DNA of 64,000 nucleotides, from contig DVHS01000054.1 of NCBI GenBank assembly GCA_018711985.1, forward strand, positions 13,276-77,275, read 5' to 3'. Under the pieces are notes generated by a model. It did not search any database and was not told the DNA's origin. It saw nothing but the letters and a program-made list of their open reading frames with translations. This stretch comes from Egerieenecus merdigallinarum (lineage in GTDB: Bacteria; Bacillota; Clostridia; Christensenellales; Aristaeellaceae). The first letter of the stretch is position 1. Every line of letters begins with the position of its first letter. Positions 16,595 through 25,033 of the stretch are shown one piece after another. Position numbers and translations under genes: made by a program.

Positions 16595-18229
16595 ATGGCC
16601 CTGGTACATAACCCCATATTGCCTGGTTTCCATCCCGATCCCTCCATGCTGCGGGTGGGCGACACCTACTACCTGGCCAATTCCACCTTTGAGTGGTGGC
16701 CCGGCGTTTCCATTTACGAAAGCAAGGATCTGGCCAACTGGCGCCTGGCGGCCCGCCCCCTGGACCGGGTGAGCCAGCTGGACATGCAGGGCATCCGCCC
16801 CTCGGACGGCATCTGGGCCCCCTGCCTGAGCTACAGCCAGGAGGAAAAGCTCTTTTACCTGGTGTATACCAATGTGCACAACAGCGCGGTTATCTGGGAC
16901 TCGCCCAATTACCTGGTCACCGCCCCGGCCATCGAAGGCCCCTGGTCCGAGCCGGTGTACCTGAACTCCGTGGGCTTTGACCCCAGCATGTTCCACGACG
17001 ACAACGGCAAGAAGTACTTCTGCGCCATGATCTCCGACCACCGGCCCGGGCACGACCGCTTCGCCGGGGTGGTGATGCAGGAATATGATCCCGTGGCGAA
17101 AAAGCTGGTGGGCCCCATGAAGAAGATCTGGCGCAGCCACGAGGAGCTCTCCGAGGGCCCGCACATGTTCAAAAAGGACGGCTGGTACTACGTGTTCCTG
17201 GCCTATGGCGGCACGGGAAACAACCACAGCGAGCTTACCGCCCGCTGCCGCACCGTGGACGGCGTGTATGAGCCGGATCCCCGGGGCATGTTCATCACCA
17301 GCCGCTTTGACCCGGACTGGCCCCTGCAGCGGGCGGGGCACACCTCCCTGGTGGAAACGCCCCAGGGGCGCTGGTTCGTCTCCTGCCTGTGCGGGCGGCC
17401 CATCCGCAACAGCGGCCGGTGTGTCCTGGGCCGGGAAACCGCCCTGGCTGAGGTGGTGTGGACCGAGGACGGCTGGCCCCGGCTGAAAAACGGCGGCCTC
17501 ACCCCGGAACTCACCCTGGATACCGGCCTGGAACCCCATCCCTATCCCCCGGAACCGGCCACCGTGGAACTGCATACCCTGCCGGAGTCCTTCCTGAACC
17601 TGCGCCAGCCCTGGACCGCCGAAAAGGAATATTCCGTCACCGCCCGTCCCGGCTGGCTGCGCCTCTACGGCGGGGAAAGCCCCTTCTCCCGGTATGAGCA
17701 GCGGGTGTACTGCCGCCGGATTCAGCACCACCATTTTGAGGCGGAGACCGAGGTGGACTTCCGCCCCGAGCATTACAAGCACCTGGCGGGGCTGGTGTGC
17801 TACTATGAGTGCGCCAACTTCCTGTTCCTTCACGTGACCCGGGATGAAAAGCTGGGCCGCTGCCTGTCCCTGCTCCGGTGCGAAAACGGCAAGGCCTCCG
17901 CGCCCTGCGCCTCCGTGCCCCTGCCCGAGGAGGGCCCCGTGCGCCTGCGGGTACACATGGACATGGACCGCATGCAGTTCAGCTATTCCATCGACGGCGG
18001 CCAGCACTGGGAAAAGATGGGCCGGCTGCAAAACAGCTCCTTCCTCTCCGACGAGGCCTGCGTGGACGGCCGCTTCACCGGCGGCATGGTGGGCATTACC
18101 TGCTGCGACCTGTGGAGCAACAGCTACCCGGCGGACTTCTCCTACTTCCGCTATGAGCAGCGTCCCCCCTATGAAAACCTGGCGGACATGACCCCCGTGG
18201 ACGGGGGTTCCGCCCTGGACGAGGGCTAA
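16595..18229 (+). CDS. Glycoside hydrolase family 43, beta-xylosidase-like
   Basis: The 544-residue protein lacks a signal peptide and should act in the cytoplasm on imported xylo-oligosaccharides. The N-terminal five-bladed propeller (about 5-310) shows NPILPGFHPDPS with candidate catalytic base Asp15, GFDPSMFHDD with Asp129 as pKa modulator, and LSEGPHMF with Glu187 as acid. These three match the spacing in known GH43 xylosidases. A C-terminal beta-sandwich domain (about 320-540), typical of the long xylosidase subfamily, includes EAETEVDFRPEHYKHLAGLVCYY. An AAAGGAGG ribosome site precedes the ATG. No transporter or regulator adjoins it. Arabinofuranosidase side activity is possible. Confidence 0.92.
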   Translation: MALVHNPILPGFHPDPSMLRVGDTYYLANSTFEWWPGVSIYESKDLANWRLAARPLDRVSQLDMQGIRPSDGIWAPCLSYSQEEKLFYLVYTNVHNSAVIWDSPNYLVTAPAIEGPWSEPVYLNSVGFDPSMFHDDNGKKYFCAMISDHRPGHDRFAGVVMQEYDPVAKKLVGPMKKIWRSHEELSEGPHMFKKDGWYYVFLAYGGTGNNHSELTARCRTVDGVYEPDPRGMFITSRFDPDWPLQRAGHTSLVETPQGRWFVSCLCGRPIRNSGRCVLGRETALAEVVWTEDGWPRLKNGGLTPELTLDTGLEPHPYPPEPATVELHTLPESFLNLRQPWTAEKEYSVTARPGWLRLYGGESPFSRYEQRVYCRRIQHHHFEAETEVDFRPEHYKHLAGLVCYYECANFLFLHVTRDEKLGRCLSLLRCENGKASAPCASVPLPEEGPVRLRVHMDMDRMQFSYSIDGGQHWEKMGRLQNSSFLSDEACVDGRFTGGMVGITCCDLWSNSYPADFSYFRYEQRPPYENLADMTPVDGGSALDEG

Positions 18230-18240
18230 GGCGCATCCCT

Positions 18241-18280
18241 GCGCGGCGGCAAGGGACTCCCGGTGCCGCCGCGCATTTTT
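18241..18280 (+). terminator. Rho-independent terminator after GH43 gene
   Basis: A perfect 10-bp stem (GCGCGGCGGC and its complement) is followed by ATTTTT. Confidence 0.85.
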
Positions 18281-18333
18281 ATGCAAAAAAAACCGGCTGA
18301 TGCCGGAACAAACCTTTATTCGGAGGCATACAT

Positions 18334-19656
18334 ATGCATCTTGACCTGACCCGCGGCAGCGTCCGCGGGGGACTGATCCGCTTCAGCCTGCCGCTGATTG
18401 CGGGCAATTTGCTCCAGCAGCTGTATAACCTGGTGGATACCTGGGTGGTGGGGCGGTACCTGGGGGCGGCGGCCCTGGCGGCGGTGGGGAGCGCCTTCTC
18501 CCTGATGGTGCTGCTCACCAGCCTGCTGCTGGGGCTGTGCATGGGCAGCGGCGTGGTATTCAGCAACCTGTGGGGCCAGGGACAGCGGGAGGAACTGAAA
18601 ACCGCCCTGGTGAACGCTTTCGGCATGATCGCCCTCATGGCCCTGGCCCTGACGTTGCTCTCCTATGCCCTGCTGGGCGTCATTGCCGCGCTGCTGCGGG
18701 TTCCCGCGGAGGCCGCGCCTTATTTGACGGATTATCTGCGGGTGATTTTCGGGGGCATCTTCTTTGTATTCCTGTATAACTTTTTTGCGGCGGTCCTGCG
18801 CAGCGTGGGGAACTCCGCCGCGCCGCTGATTTTCCTGCTGGTGTCCACGGTGCTGAACGTGGCCCTGGACCTGTACCTGGTGCTGGTGGCGGGCTGGGGC
18901 GTGGCGGGGGCGGCCTGGGCCACGGTGATTGCCCAGGGGGTCTCGGCCCTGGGCATCATGGGGTATTTCTTCCTGCGCATGCCGGACTTGTGCCCCGGGC
19001 GGCGGCACTTCCGCCTGGATGGGGCGCTGCTGCGCCGGGTGGCGGGGATCTCCCTGCTCACCAGCGTGCAGCAATCCATCATGAACTTCGGCATTTTGAT
19101 GATTCAGAGCCTGGTGAACAGCTTCGGCATTCCCACCATGGCGGCCTTTGCCGCGGGGGTGAAAATTGACTCCCTGGCCTATTCACCGGCCCAGGACTTT
19201 GCCAACGGCTTCGCCACCTTTGTGGCCCAGAACCGTGGCGCGGGGCAGCACGAGCGGGTGCGAAGGGGCATCCGGGAGGGCGCGGCGCTTTCCCTGGGCT
19301 TCTGCGTGGTGGTTTCCGCGCTGGTGTATGTGTTTGCCGAGCCGCTGCTGGGGCTGTTCCTGGAGAGCGGGGAAGCGGAGATACTGCGCATCGGCGTGGG
19401 CTACCTGCGCCTGGAGGGCGTGTTCTACCTGCTCATTGGGCTGCTTTTCCTGCTGTACGCCATTTACCGGGGGCTGGAAAAGGCGGGCATGTCCGTGGTG
19501 CTCACGGTGATTTCCCTGGGGCTGCGGGTGGCGCTGGCCTATGCCTTCGCGCCCGCCTTTGGGGTTACGGCCATCTGGCTGTCCATTCCCATCGGTTGGC
19601 TGATTGCCGATGTGGTGGGGCTGGTGGGCTTGCCCAAGGCCCTGGCGGAGCGGTAA
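18334..19656 (+). CDS. MATE family efflux transporter
   Basis: The 440-residue integral membrane protein has the twelve-helix pattern of two six-helix halves. The N-terminal MATE signature is seen in LIRFSLPLIAGNLLQQLYNLVDTWVVGRYLGAAALAAVG (about 11-50). The second half begins near 235 with ISLLTSVQQSIMNFGILMIQSLVNSFG. MATE proteins export cationic drugs or metabolites by sodium or proton antiport. A CGGAGG ribosome site sits 7 bases before the ATG. It is not obviously co-transcribed with neighbours, and the substrate is unknown. Confidence 0.93.
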   Translation: MHLDLTRGSVRGGLIRFSLPLIAGNLLQQLYNLVDTWVVGRYLGAAALAAVGSAFSLMVLLTSLLLGLCMGSGVVFSNLWGQGQREELKTALVNAFGMIALMALALTLLSYALLGVIAALLRVPAEAAPYLTDYLRVIFGGIFFVFLYNFFAAVLRSVGNSAAPLIFLLVSTVLNVALDLYLVLVAGWGVAGAAWATVIAQGVSALGIMGYFFLRMPDLCPGRRHFRLDGALLRRVAGISLLTSVQQSIMNFGILMIQSLVNSFGIPTMAAFAAGVKIDSLAYSPAQDFANGFATFVAQNRGAGQHERVRRGIREGAALSLGFCVVVSALVYVFAEPLLGLFLESGEAEILRIGVGYLRLEGVFYLLIGLLFLLYAIYRGLEKAGMSVVLTVISLGLRVALAYAFAPAFGVTAIWLSIPIGWLIADVVGLVGLPKALAER

Positions 19657-19696
19657 TTTCTGAGAAGATCTTCAGGGAATTCTAATCCTTCTTTCC

Positions 19697-19725
19697 TTGG
19701 CGCGTGAGGATAAATGCGCTATAAT
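19697..19725 (+). promoter_or_regulatory. Promoter of small membrane protein gene
   Basis: TTGGCG (19697-19702) and TATAAT (19720-19725) have a 17-bp spacer. An open frame that could start at 19697 would therefore begin inside the promoter, which favours the later ATG at 19751. Confidence 0.8.
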
Positions 19726-19750
19726 ATCCCCGAACAGGAGGGAAACAACC

Positions 19751-20017
19751 ATGTGGGAACTGATTACATTGCCTTTTCGTCTGGCCTGGTCCGTGCTGAC
19801 GGTGGCGTGGGATATTGTTTGGGGCTGCGTGTCCCTGGCCTTTGGGCTGGTGGGGGGAATCTTCTCCCTGCTGCTGGGGGTGGCGGTGCTGGTGCTGCTG
19901 GTGGCGCTGATTTCCCGGGCTTTCCGGGATTCCGGCCGCGGCCATGGCCATCCCTATCGGGACAACGCCCGGGACGACGACTTTATCAGCTTTTATGACA
20001 AGGACGCGGTGAAGTAA
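19751..20017 (+). CDS. Small membrane protein of unknown function
   Basis: The 88-residue product starts at ATG 19751 behind CAGGAGGG and about 25 bases after a promoter. It opens with MWELITLPFRLAWSVL, which has an amphipathic look, and has one or two membrane segments (about 8-28 and 31-58). A hydrophilic tail follows (RDSGRGHGHPYRDNARDDDFISFYDKDAVK). I do not recognise a characterised family. The strong promoter, ribosome site and terminator support a real gene. Confidence 0.7.
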   Translation: MWELITLPFRLAWSVLTVAWDIVWGCVSLAFGLVGGIFSLLLGVAVLVLLVALISRAFRDSGRGHGHPYRDNARDDDFISFYDKDAVK

Positions 20018-20074
20018 GCGCCGCGCTCCGGCTTGGGCGGCCTGCGCATGCCTTCGGGCGGCGCGGGCTTTTTT
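20018..20074 (+). terminator. Probable terminator of small membrane protein gene
   Basis: GCGCCGC at 20018 can pair with GCGGCGC at 20058-20064, followed by GGGCTTTTTT. Inner pairings are also possible. Confidence 0.6.
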
Positions 20075-20121
20075 ATGTTTCATACTTTATGCAATTCGAT
20101 AAAATATTTTTCAAATTGCTA

Positions 20122-20150
20122 TTGACATTAGCACACAGGTAGCGTATGAT
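20122..20150 (+). promoter_or_regulatory. Promoter of the LacI-maltodextrin operon
   Basis: A consensus TTGACA (20122-20127) and TATGAT (20145-20150) are spaced by 17 bp in a locally AT-rich stretch. The operator-like repeats begin about 11 bases downstream. Confidence 0.85.
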
Positions 20151-20161
20151 ATAGCTATGGA

Positions 20162-20194
20162 ACCGTTTCCGATACCGTTACCGATAACGTTTCC
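20162..20194 (+). promoter_or_regulatory. Three tandem 12-bp operator-like elements
   Basis: ACCGTTTCC (20162), ACCGTTACC (20174) and AACGTTTCC (20186) recur exactly every 12 bp, each with a central CG as in LacI-family operators. The first lies in the near-palindrome GGAACCGTTTCC. They cover the expected transcription start and early leader, so bound LacI-type protein should repress the operon and its own gene. Confidence 0.65.
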
Positions 20195-20227
20195 CCCAAA
20201 GCAGAAACAGAAGCGGAGGTATCCTGC

Positions 20228-21244
20228 ATGAAAATCTATACCATCCGCGACATAGCAAAGCTGGCCGGGGTGAGCGTGACCACGGTGTCCCGGGTATTGA
20301 ACCACCGGCCGGACGTGAACGCGGCCACCCGGGAAAAGGTGGAGCGGGTCATGGCGGAGTGCAACTTTGTGGGCAACGCCAACGCCCGCAGCCTCAAGCA
20401 GCTGGATGGGGACGTGGCGGCGCTAATCCTGCGCGGCCGGTCCAATCCTTTCCTTTCGCAGCTGGCAGAAATCATGCTGCAATTTGCGGCGGAAACCGGG
20501 GTGAGCTTTTTTCTGGAGACCATCGACGAAAAGGACGACGAATTCCAAACAGCCCTGCGCCTGACCCATGAAAAGCGCGCCCGGGGATTCATCTTCGTGG
20601 GCAGCCGGGTGGACAGCCGGACCCAGGTGCTGCGGGGGCTGGAGGCGCCGCTGGTGTTTGCCACCGTGTCCGCCCGGGAGCTGGCGCTGCCCCGGGTGGC
20701 CTCCGTGGCCGTGGACGACCGGCGCATGGGCCGCCTGGCCATGGAGACGCTGATCCAGGCGGGGCACCGGCGCATCGCTATTTTCGGCGGCAGCCGCAAC
20801 CAGGGCGACGCCCTGGCGGAGCGGTACCTGGGCGCCCGGGAGGCCTGCGAGGCCGCGGGCGTGCCCTTTGACGAAAGCCGCTATGTGGAAACCCGCTTTT
20901 CCCTGCCCGACGCCTACGGCGCGGCCCGGGCCTTCTTCCCCACCCGGGGGGACACCACCGCCGTGTTCGCTATGAGCGACCTGGTGGCCATGGGGGTCAT
21001 CCGGGCGCTGAAGGACATGGGCAAGCGCGTGCCCGAGGACGTGAGCGTGTTCGGCTTTGACGGCATTGAAATGGGAAAATATTTCCTGCCCAGCCTGACC
21101 ACCATCGTCCAGCCCCGGGAGGAGATTGCCCGCAAGAGCGTGGAGGTGCTCCTGGAAATGATGACCGGCGGCGAAAGCGGCCGCCACGTAACCCTGCCCG
21201 CGGCGCTGGCCCGCCGGGAATCGGTGGCTGCGCCCAGGAAATAA
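20228..21244 (+). CDS. LacI family transcriptional regulator of the maltodextrin operon
   Basis: The 338-residue protein has the N-terminal LacI helix-turn-helix (TIRDIAKLAGVSVTTVSRVLNHRPDVNAATREKV, residues 4-37) and hinge. A periplasmic-binding-like sugar-sensing domain runs from about residue 60 to the end (VFGFDGIEMGKYFLPSLTTIVQP near 276). It is the first gene behind the promoter, 68 bases before the binding-protein gene. Autoregulated control of maltodextrin uptake and breakdown, relieved by a maltodextrin, is likely. The ligand is inferred from the neighbouring enzymes, and a MalR-type name would be reasonable but is not proven. Confidence 0.92.
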   Translation: MKIYTIRDIAKLAGVSVTTVSRVLNHRPDVNAATREKVERVMAECNFVGNANARSLKQLDGDVAALILRGRSNPFLSQLAEIMLQFAAETGVSFFLETIDEKDDEFQTALRLTHEKRARGFIFVGSRVDSRTQVLRGLEAPLVFATVSARELALPRVASVAVDDRRMGRLAMETLIQAGHRRIAIFGGSRNQGDALAERYLGAREACEAAGVPFDESRYVETRFSLPDAYGAARAFFPTRGDTTAVFAMSDLVAMGVIRALKDMGKRVPEDVSVFGFDGIEMGKYFLPSLTTIVQPREEIARKSVEVLLEMMTGGESGRHVTLPAALARRESVAAPRK

Positions 21245-21312
21245 CGGGCAATGGTTTTAGTATGAACTTCGCGCGGGCAAGCTACCGCGTGAGAATAAAA
21301 GGAGGAACTACC

Positions 21313-22527
21313 ATGAAAAAGATCCTAGCATTGGTGCTGGCGCTGGCCATGGCCCTGTCCCTGGGCTCCTGTGCGCTGGCGGAGGACGTCTCCCTGCGCG
21401 TATGGGTGGGCGACAACCAGGACATCGACTGGATCAACAAGGTCATTGAGAACTTCAAGGCCGCGCATCCCGAGAACAACTACACCATCGAAGTGGGCGT
21501 GCAGACCGAGGGCGACTGCTCCAAGGTGGTGCTCACTGACCCCACCGCCGCGGCGGACGTGTTCACCTTTGCCGATGACCAGTTCAACAGCCTGATGAAC
21601 GGCGGCGCCCTCCAGCCCGTGGTGGAGAATGCCGAGGAAATCATCGCCAACAACACCCCCGAGTCCGTGGCCGCGGCCACCGGCTCCGACGGCATGCTCT
21701 ATGCCTACCCCGCCACCGCGGATAACGGCTACTTCATGTTCTACAACAAGGAATACTTCACCGAGGAAGACGTGCAGACCCTGGACGCCATGCTGGCCAA
21801 GGCTGCCGAGGCCGGCAAGTACGTGGGCTTCCCCATGAGCAACGGCTGGTACTTCTATTCCTGGTTCAAGGGCGCGGGCCTGGAGATGAAGGTCAATGAG
21901 GACGGCGTGACCAATTCCTGCAACTGGAACGCCACCGATACCCCCATCACCGGCGTGCAGGTGCTGGAAGCCCTGCTGGAAATCGCCGCCAACCCCGGCT
22001 TTAAGGAAGCCGACTCCGATCCCTTCGTGGCCGGCGTGAAGGACGGCTCCATCATCGCGGGCGTGTCCGGCACCTGGAATGCCAACGTGGCCGCCGAGAC
22101 CTGGGGCGACAACTATGCCGCCACCAAGCTGCCCACCTACACCGTGGCGGGCCAGCAGGTGCAGATGGCGTCCTTCTCCGGCTTCAAGCTGGTGGGCGTG
22201 AACCCCTACTCCGCCAACCTGGGCGCCGCCATGGACTTCGCCACCTTCATGACCAACGAGGAGAGCCAGGTGCTGCGCTTTGAAATGCGCCGCCAGGGTC
22301 CCTCCAACGTCAAGGCCCTGGAGGCCGACAGCGTGAAGGCCGAGCCCGCCATCGCCGCCATCGTGGCGCAGGCGCCCTATGCGGACGTGCAGCGCGTGGG
22401 CCAGAAGTTCTGGGACGCCGCGGCCGCCCTGGGCAAGATCGTCGTCAACGGCAACCCCGATGGCACCGATCTGCAAACCCTGCTGGACAACTGCGTGGCC
22501 GGTATCACCGCCCCCGCGGAGCAATAA
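21313..22527 (+). CDS. Maltodextrin-type ABC transporter substrate-binding protein
   Basis: The start is ATG 21313 behind AAAAGGAGG. The 404-residue product has a signal peptide (MKKILALVLALAMALSLGSC). Cys20 may be a lipidation site, although ALA followed by Glu is also a possible signal peptidase I site. The mature protein is a family 1 sugar-binding protein, with LRVWVGDNQDIDWINKVIENF at its start and the conserved domain-crossing pattern around DVFTFADDQF. It should capture maltodextrins outside the membrane. The next genes are its permeases, separated by a stem-loop. Confidence 0.9.
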   Translation: MKKILALVLALAMALSLGSCALAEDVSLRVWVGDNQDIDWINKVIENFKAAHPENNYTIEVGVQTEGDCSKVVLTDPTAAADVFTFADDQFNSLMNGGALQPVVENAEEIIANNTPESVAAATGSDGMLYAYPATADNGYFMFYNKEYFTEEDVQTLDAMLAKAAEAGKYVGFPMSNGWYFYSWFKGAGLEMKVNEDGVTNSCNWNATDTPITGVQVLEALLEIAANPGFKEADSDPFVAGVKDGSIIAGVSGTWNANVAAETWGDNYAATKLPTYTVAGQQVQMASFSGFKLVGVNPYSANLGAAMDFATFMTNEESQVLRFEMRRQGPSNVKALEADSVKAEPAIAAIVAQAPYADVQRVGQKFWDAAAALGKIVVNGNPDGTDLQTLLDNCVAGITAPAEQ

Positions 22528-22549
22528 AAAGGTAGCATAGTATTTCCAT

Positions 22550-22593
22550 GGCCGCCCTGCCTGCCGGTCTTGCCGCGGCAGGGCGGCCTTTCT
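22550..22593 (+). terminator. Partial terminator or attenuator between binding-protein and permease genes
   Basis: A perfect 12-bp stem (GGCCGCCCTGCC with its complement at 22577-22588) is followed by TTTCTT. This imperfect T-run suits partial read-through into the permease genes. Confidence 0.75.
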
Positions 22594-22664
22594 TCTCACC
22601 AAAGCGGGGAGCTACCCCTGAAATAAAAAACGCTGGGTATCAGCACGTAAGGAGCGCGGGCGCA

Positions 22665-24143
22665 ATGGAACAAAGCAAAGCAATCAAGCAGGCCGCCGCC
22701 CCGGCGAAACGACCGGGGATCATCCGGTTTTTTGCCGCAATGGGTCAGTACATCGCGGGGGTTTGCAGGGACTTCATGCAGGGTGACCTGTGGGTCAAGC
22801 TGTCGGCGCTTTTGTGGGGCAGCAGCTGCGTCGCCCGCGGACAGTATGTCAAGGGCGTGCTGCTCACGGTGCTGGAGGCCCTGTTTGCGTATTTCATCCC
22901 CGTGGTGTTCTGGCCGTCCATGAGCAAGCTGGGCACCCTGGGCACGGTACAGCAGCAGCGGGTCTACAATCCCGAGACCCGGCAGAACGAGTTCAACGAC
23001 TACGACAACTCCTTCCTCATCATGCTCTTTGGGGTCATCGGCTGCGTGCTGCTGCTCACGGCGGTGGTGCTGTGGCTGCGCAACATCCGCGCCGCCCGGG
23101 CGGTAGAGATCCGGGCCAAGGCGGGGAAGCACGTCAATTCCTTCCGGGAGGACATTGCGGATTGCTTCGGCGTGAAGTTCCACCGCACGCTGCTTTCCCT
23201 GCCGGTGCTGGGCGTGGCCTGCTTCACCATTATTCCCCTGATTGTGATGATCCTCATCGCCTTCACCAACTACGACCGTAACCACCTGGTGCCGGCGAAG
23301 CTGTTCACCTGGGTGGGGCTGGGCAACTTTGAGCTGCTGTTCAACATGACCGCGGACAGCACCTTTGCCTACGCCTTCGGCCGGGTATTGGCCTGGACCA
23401 TGATCTGGGCCGTGCTGGCCACCTTCACCTGCTACTTTGGCGGCATCCTGCTGGCCATGTTCATCAACAACAAAAACACCCGGGGCAAGAAGTTCTGGCG
23501 GACCTGTTTCATGGTGGCCATCGCGGTGCCGCAGTTTGTGAGCCTGCTGTTGGTGCGCAACTTCTTCGCGGACGCGGGCATCGTGAATACCCTGTGCAAA
23601 AACGCCGGCCTCACCGACTGGCTGTACAGCATCGGGGCCATTCCCACGGCCAACTACATCCCCTTCCTGACCCATCCGGCCTGGGCCCGGCCCATGATTA
23701 TCCTCATCAATATCTGGGTGGGCGTGCCCTATCAGATGCTGATCGCCACGGGCATCCTGATGAACATTCCCAATGAGCTGCTGGAGAGCGCCCGCATCGA
23801 CGGCGCCAACGCCTGGCAGTCCTTCAAGTCCATCACCATGCCCTACATCCTGTTCATCACCGGCCCCAGCCTGGTGAACTCCATCGTGGGCAATATCAAC
23901 AACTTCAACGTCATTTATCTGCTCAGCAAGGACGTGTACACCACCTCCGACCAGCTCATGGCCAACGCCAACGCCAACGAGGTGGACCTGCTGGTCACCT
24001 GGCTGTACCGCCTGACCCAGGACCAGAGCAACTACAAGATGGCCTCGGTGATCGGTATCCTGGTGTTCATCGTGTGCGCCATCCTCACCCTGCTGGCCTT
24101 CAACCGCATGATTCGGGGCGATAAGGAGGAGAATTTCCAATGA
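22665..24143 (+). CDS. Maltodextrin-type ABC transporter permease, MalF-like
   Basis: The start is ATG 22665 behind AAGGAG; an earlier in-frame start lies within the terminator hairpin. The 492-residue protein has a longer N-terminal part than simple sugar permeases. This part contains two helices (about 55-80, 120-140) and a Gln/Asn-rich loop, as in MalF/MdxF relatives. The C-terminal permease domain (about 175-485) has six helices with the coupling motif ESARIDGANAWQSFKSITMPYI near 410-431. It pairs with the downstream MalG-like subunit, whose start overlaps its stop. Confidence 0.92.
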   Translation: MEQSKAIKQAAAPAKRPGIIRFFAAMGQYIAGVCRDFMQGDLWVKLSALLWGSSCVARGQYVKGVLLTVLEALFAYFIPVVFWPSMSKLGTLGTVQQQRVYNPETRQNEFNDYDNSFLIMLFGVIGCVLLLTAVVLWLRNIRAARAVEIRAKAGKHVNSFREDIADCFGVKFHRTLLSLPVLGVACFTIIPLIVMILIAFTNYDRNHLVPAKLFTWVGLGNFELLFNMTADSTFAYAFGRVLAWTMIWAVLATFTCYFGGILLAMFINNKNTRGKKFWRTCFMVAIAVPQFVSLLLVRNFFADAGIVNTLCKNAGLTDWLYSIGAIPTANYIPFLTHPAWARPMIILINIWVGVPYQMLIATGILMNIPNELLESARIDGANAWQSFKSITMPYILFITGPSLVNSIVGNINNFNVIYLLSKDVYTTSDQLMANANANEVDLLVTWLYRLTQDQSNYKMASVIGILVFIVCAILTLLAFNRMIRGDKEENFQ

Positions 24144-24991
24144 AAACCGCGAAAGTTTTCCGGCAGATTGGCCGGCATCTGGTGCTGCTCTTCCTGGCCT
24201 GCCTGTGGCTGGTGCCCATCCTGTGGCTGGTGGTGACCTCCTTTGGCGTGGACAAGGGGCCGAACCTCTCCACCTTCTTCCCCTCGGCCTATACCCTGGA
24301 CCACTACAAGGCCATCCTGCTTCCCGGGTCCGACTCGGTGAGCCAGTTCCCCCGGTGGTTCATGAACACCTTTACCATCGCCATTTTTACCTGCATCATT
24401 TCCAGTATGTTTGTGCTGATGGTGGCCTACGCCATGAGCTGCATGCGCTTCAAGGCCCGCAAGCCCCTGATGAACATCGCCATTATCATGAACCTGTTCC
24501 CCGGCTTCCTGTCCATGATCGCGGTGTACTTCATCATGAAAAACCTGAACCTGACCAACTCCATGACGGGCATGGTCATTGTGTATTCCGCGGGGGCGGG
24601 GCTGGGATACTTGATTGCCAAGGGATTTTTTGATACCATTTCAAAGTCCCTGCGGGAGGCCGCCTACCTGGAGGGCGCCAACGAGTTCACCGTGTTCTGG
24701 AAGATCATCATTCCGCTGTCGAAACCCATTATCGTCTACACGGTGATCAACTCCTTCCTGGCCCCCTGGATGGACTTCATCTTCGCCTCCATCATGCTCA
24801 ACTCCGGCGTCAGCGCGCAAAAGACCGTGGCCCTGGGCCTGTTTGCCATGGTGGACAAGGTGAACCGGAACAACTACTTCGCCCAGTTCTGCGCCGGCGG
24901 CGTGATTGTTTCCATCCCCATCTCGGTGCTGTTCATCATCATGCAGAAGTTCTACGTGGAGGGCATCACAGGCGGCTCGGTGAAGGGATAA
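24140..24991 (+). CDS. Maltodextrin-type ABC transporter permease, MalG-like
   Basis: This 283-residue permease starts at an ATG overlapping the stop of the MalF-like gene. It has six membrane helices, and the coupling-loop motif REAAYLEGANEFTVFWKIIIPLSKP lies near 172-196. The C-terminal FYVEGITGGSVKG ending is typical of MalG. No ATPase gene follows; the operon continues with cytoplasmic alpha-glucan enzymes. A shared MsmX-type ATPase encoded elsewhere is therefore likely to energise this transporter, as in Bacillus and Streptococcus. Confidence 0.93.
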   Translation: MKTAKVFRQIGRHLVLLFLACLWLVPILWLVVTSFGVDKGPNLSTFFPSAYTLDHYKAILLPGSDSVSQFPRWFMNTFTIAIFTCIISSMFVLMVAYAMSCMRFKARKPLMNIAIIMNLFPGFLSMIAVYFIMKNLNLTNSMTGMVIVYSAGAGLGYLIAKGFFDTISKSLREAAYLEGANEFTVFWKIIIPLSKPIIVYTVINSFLAPWMDFIFASIMLNSGVSAQKTVALGLFAMVDKVNRNNYFAQFCAGGVIVSIPISVLFIIMQKFYVEGITGGSVKG

Positions 24992-25033
24992 CCGGGTAAG
25001 AAAAAGTTCTTCAATGGAAAGGATGAGGCGGCC

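Noticed and set aside
19697..20017. A longer start for the small membrane protein
   Set aside because: The earlier codon lies on the -35 box of a good promoter; the ATG at 19751 has the ribosome site.
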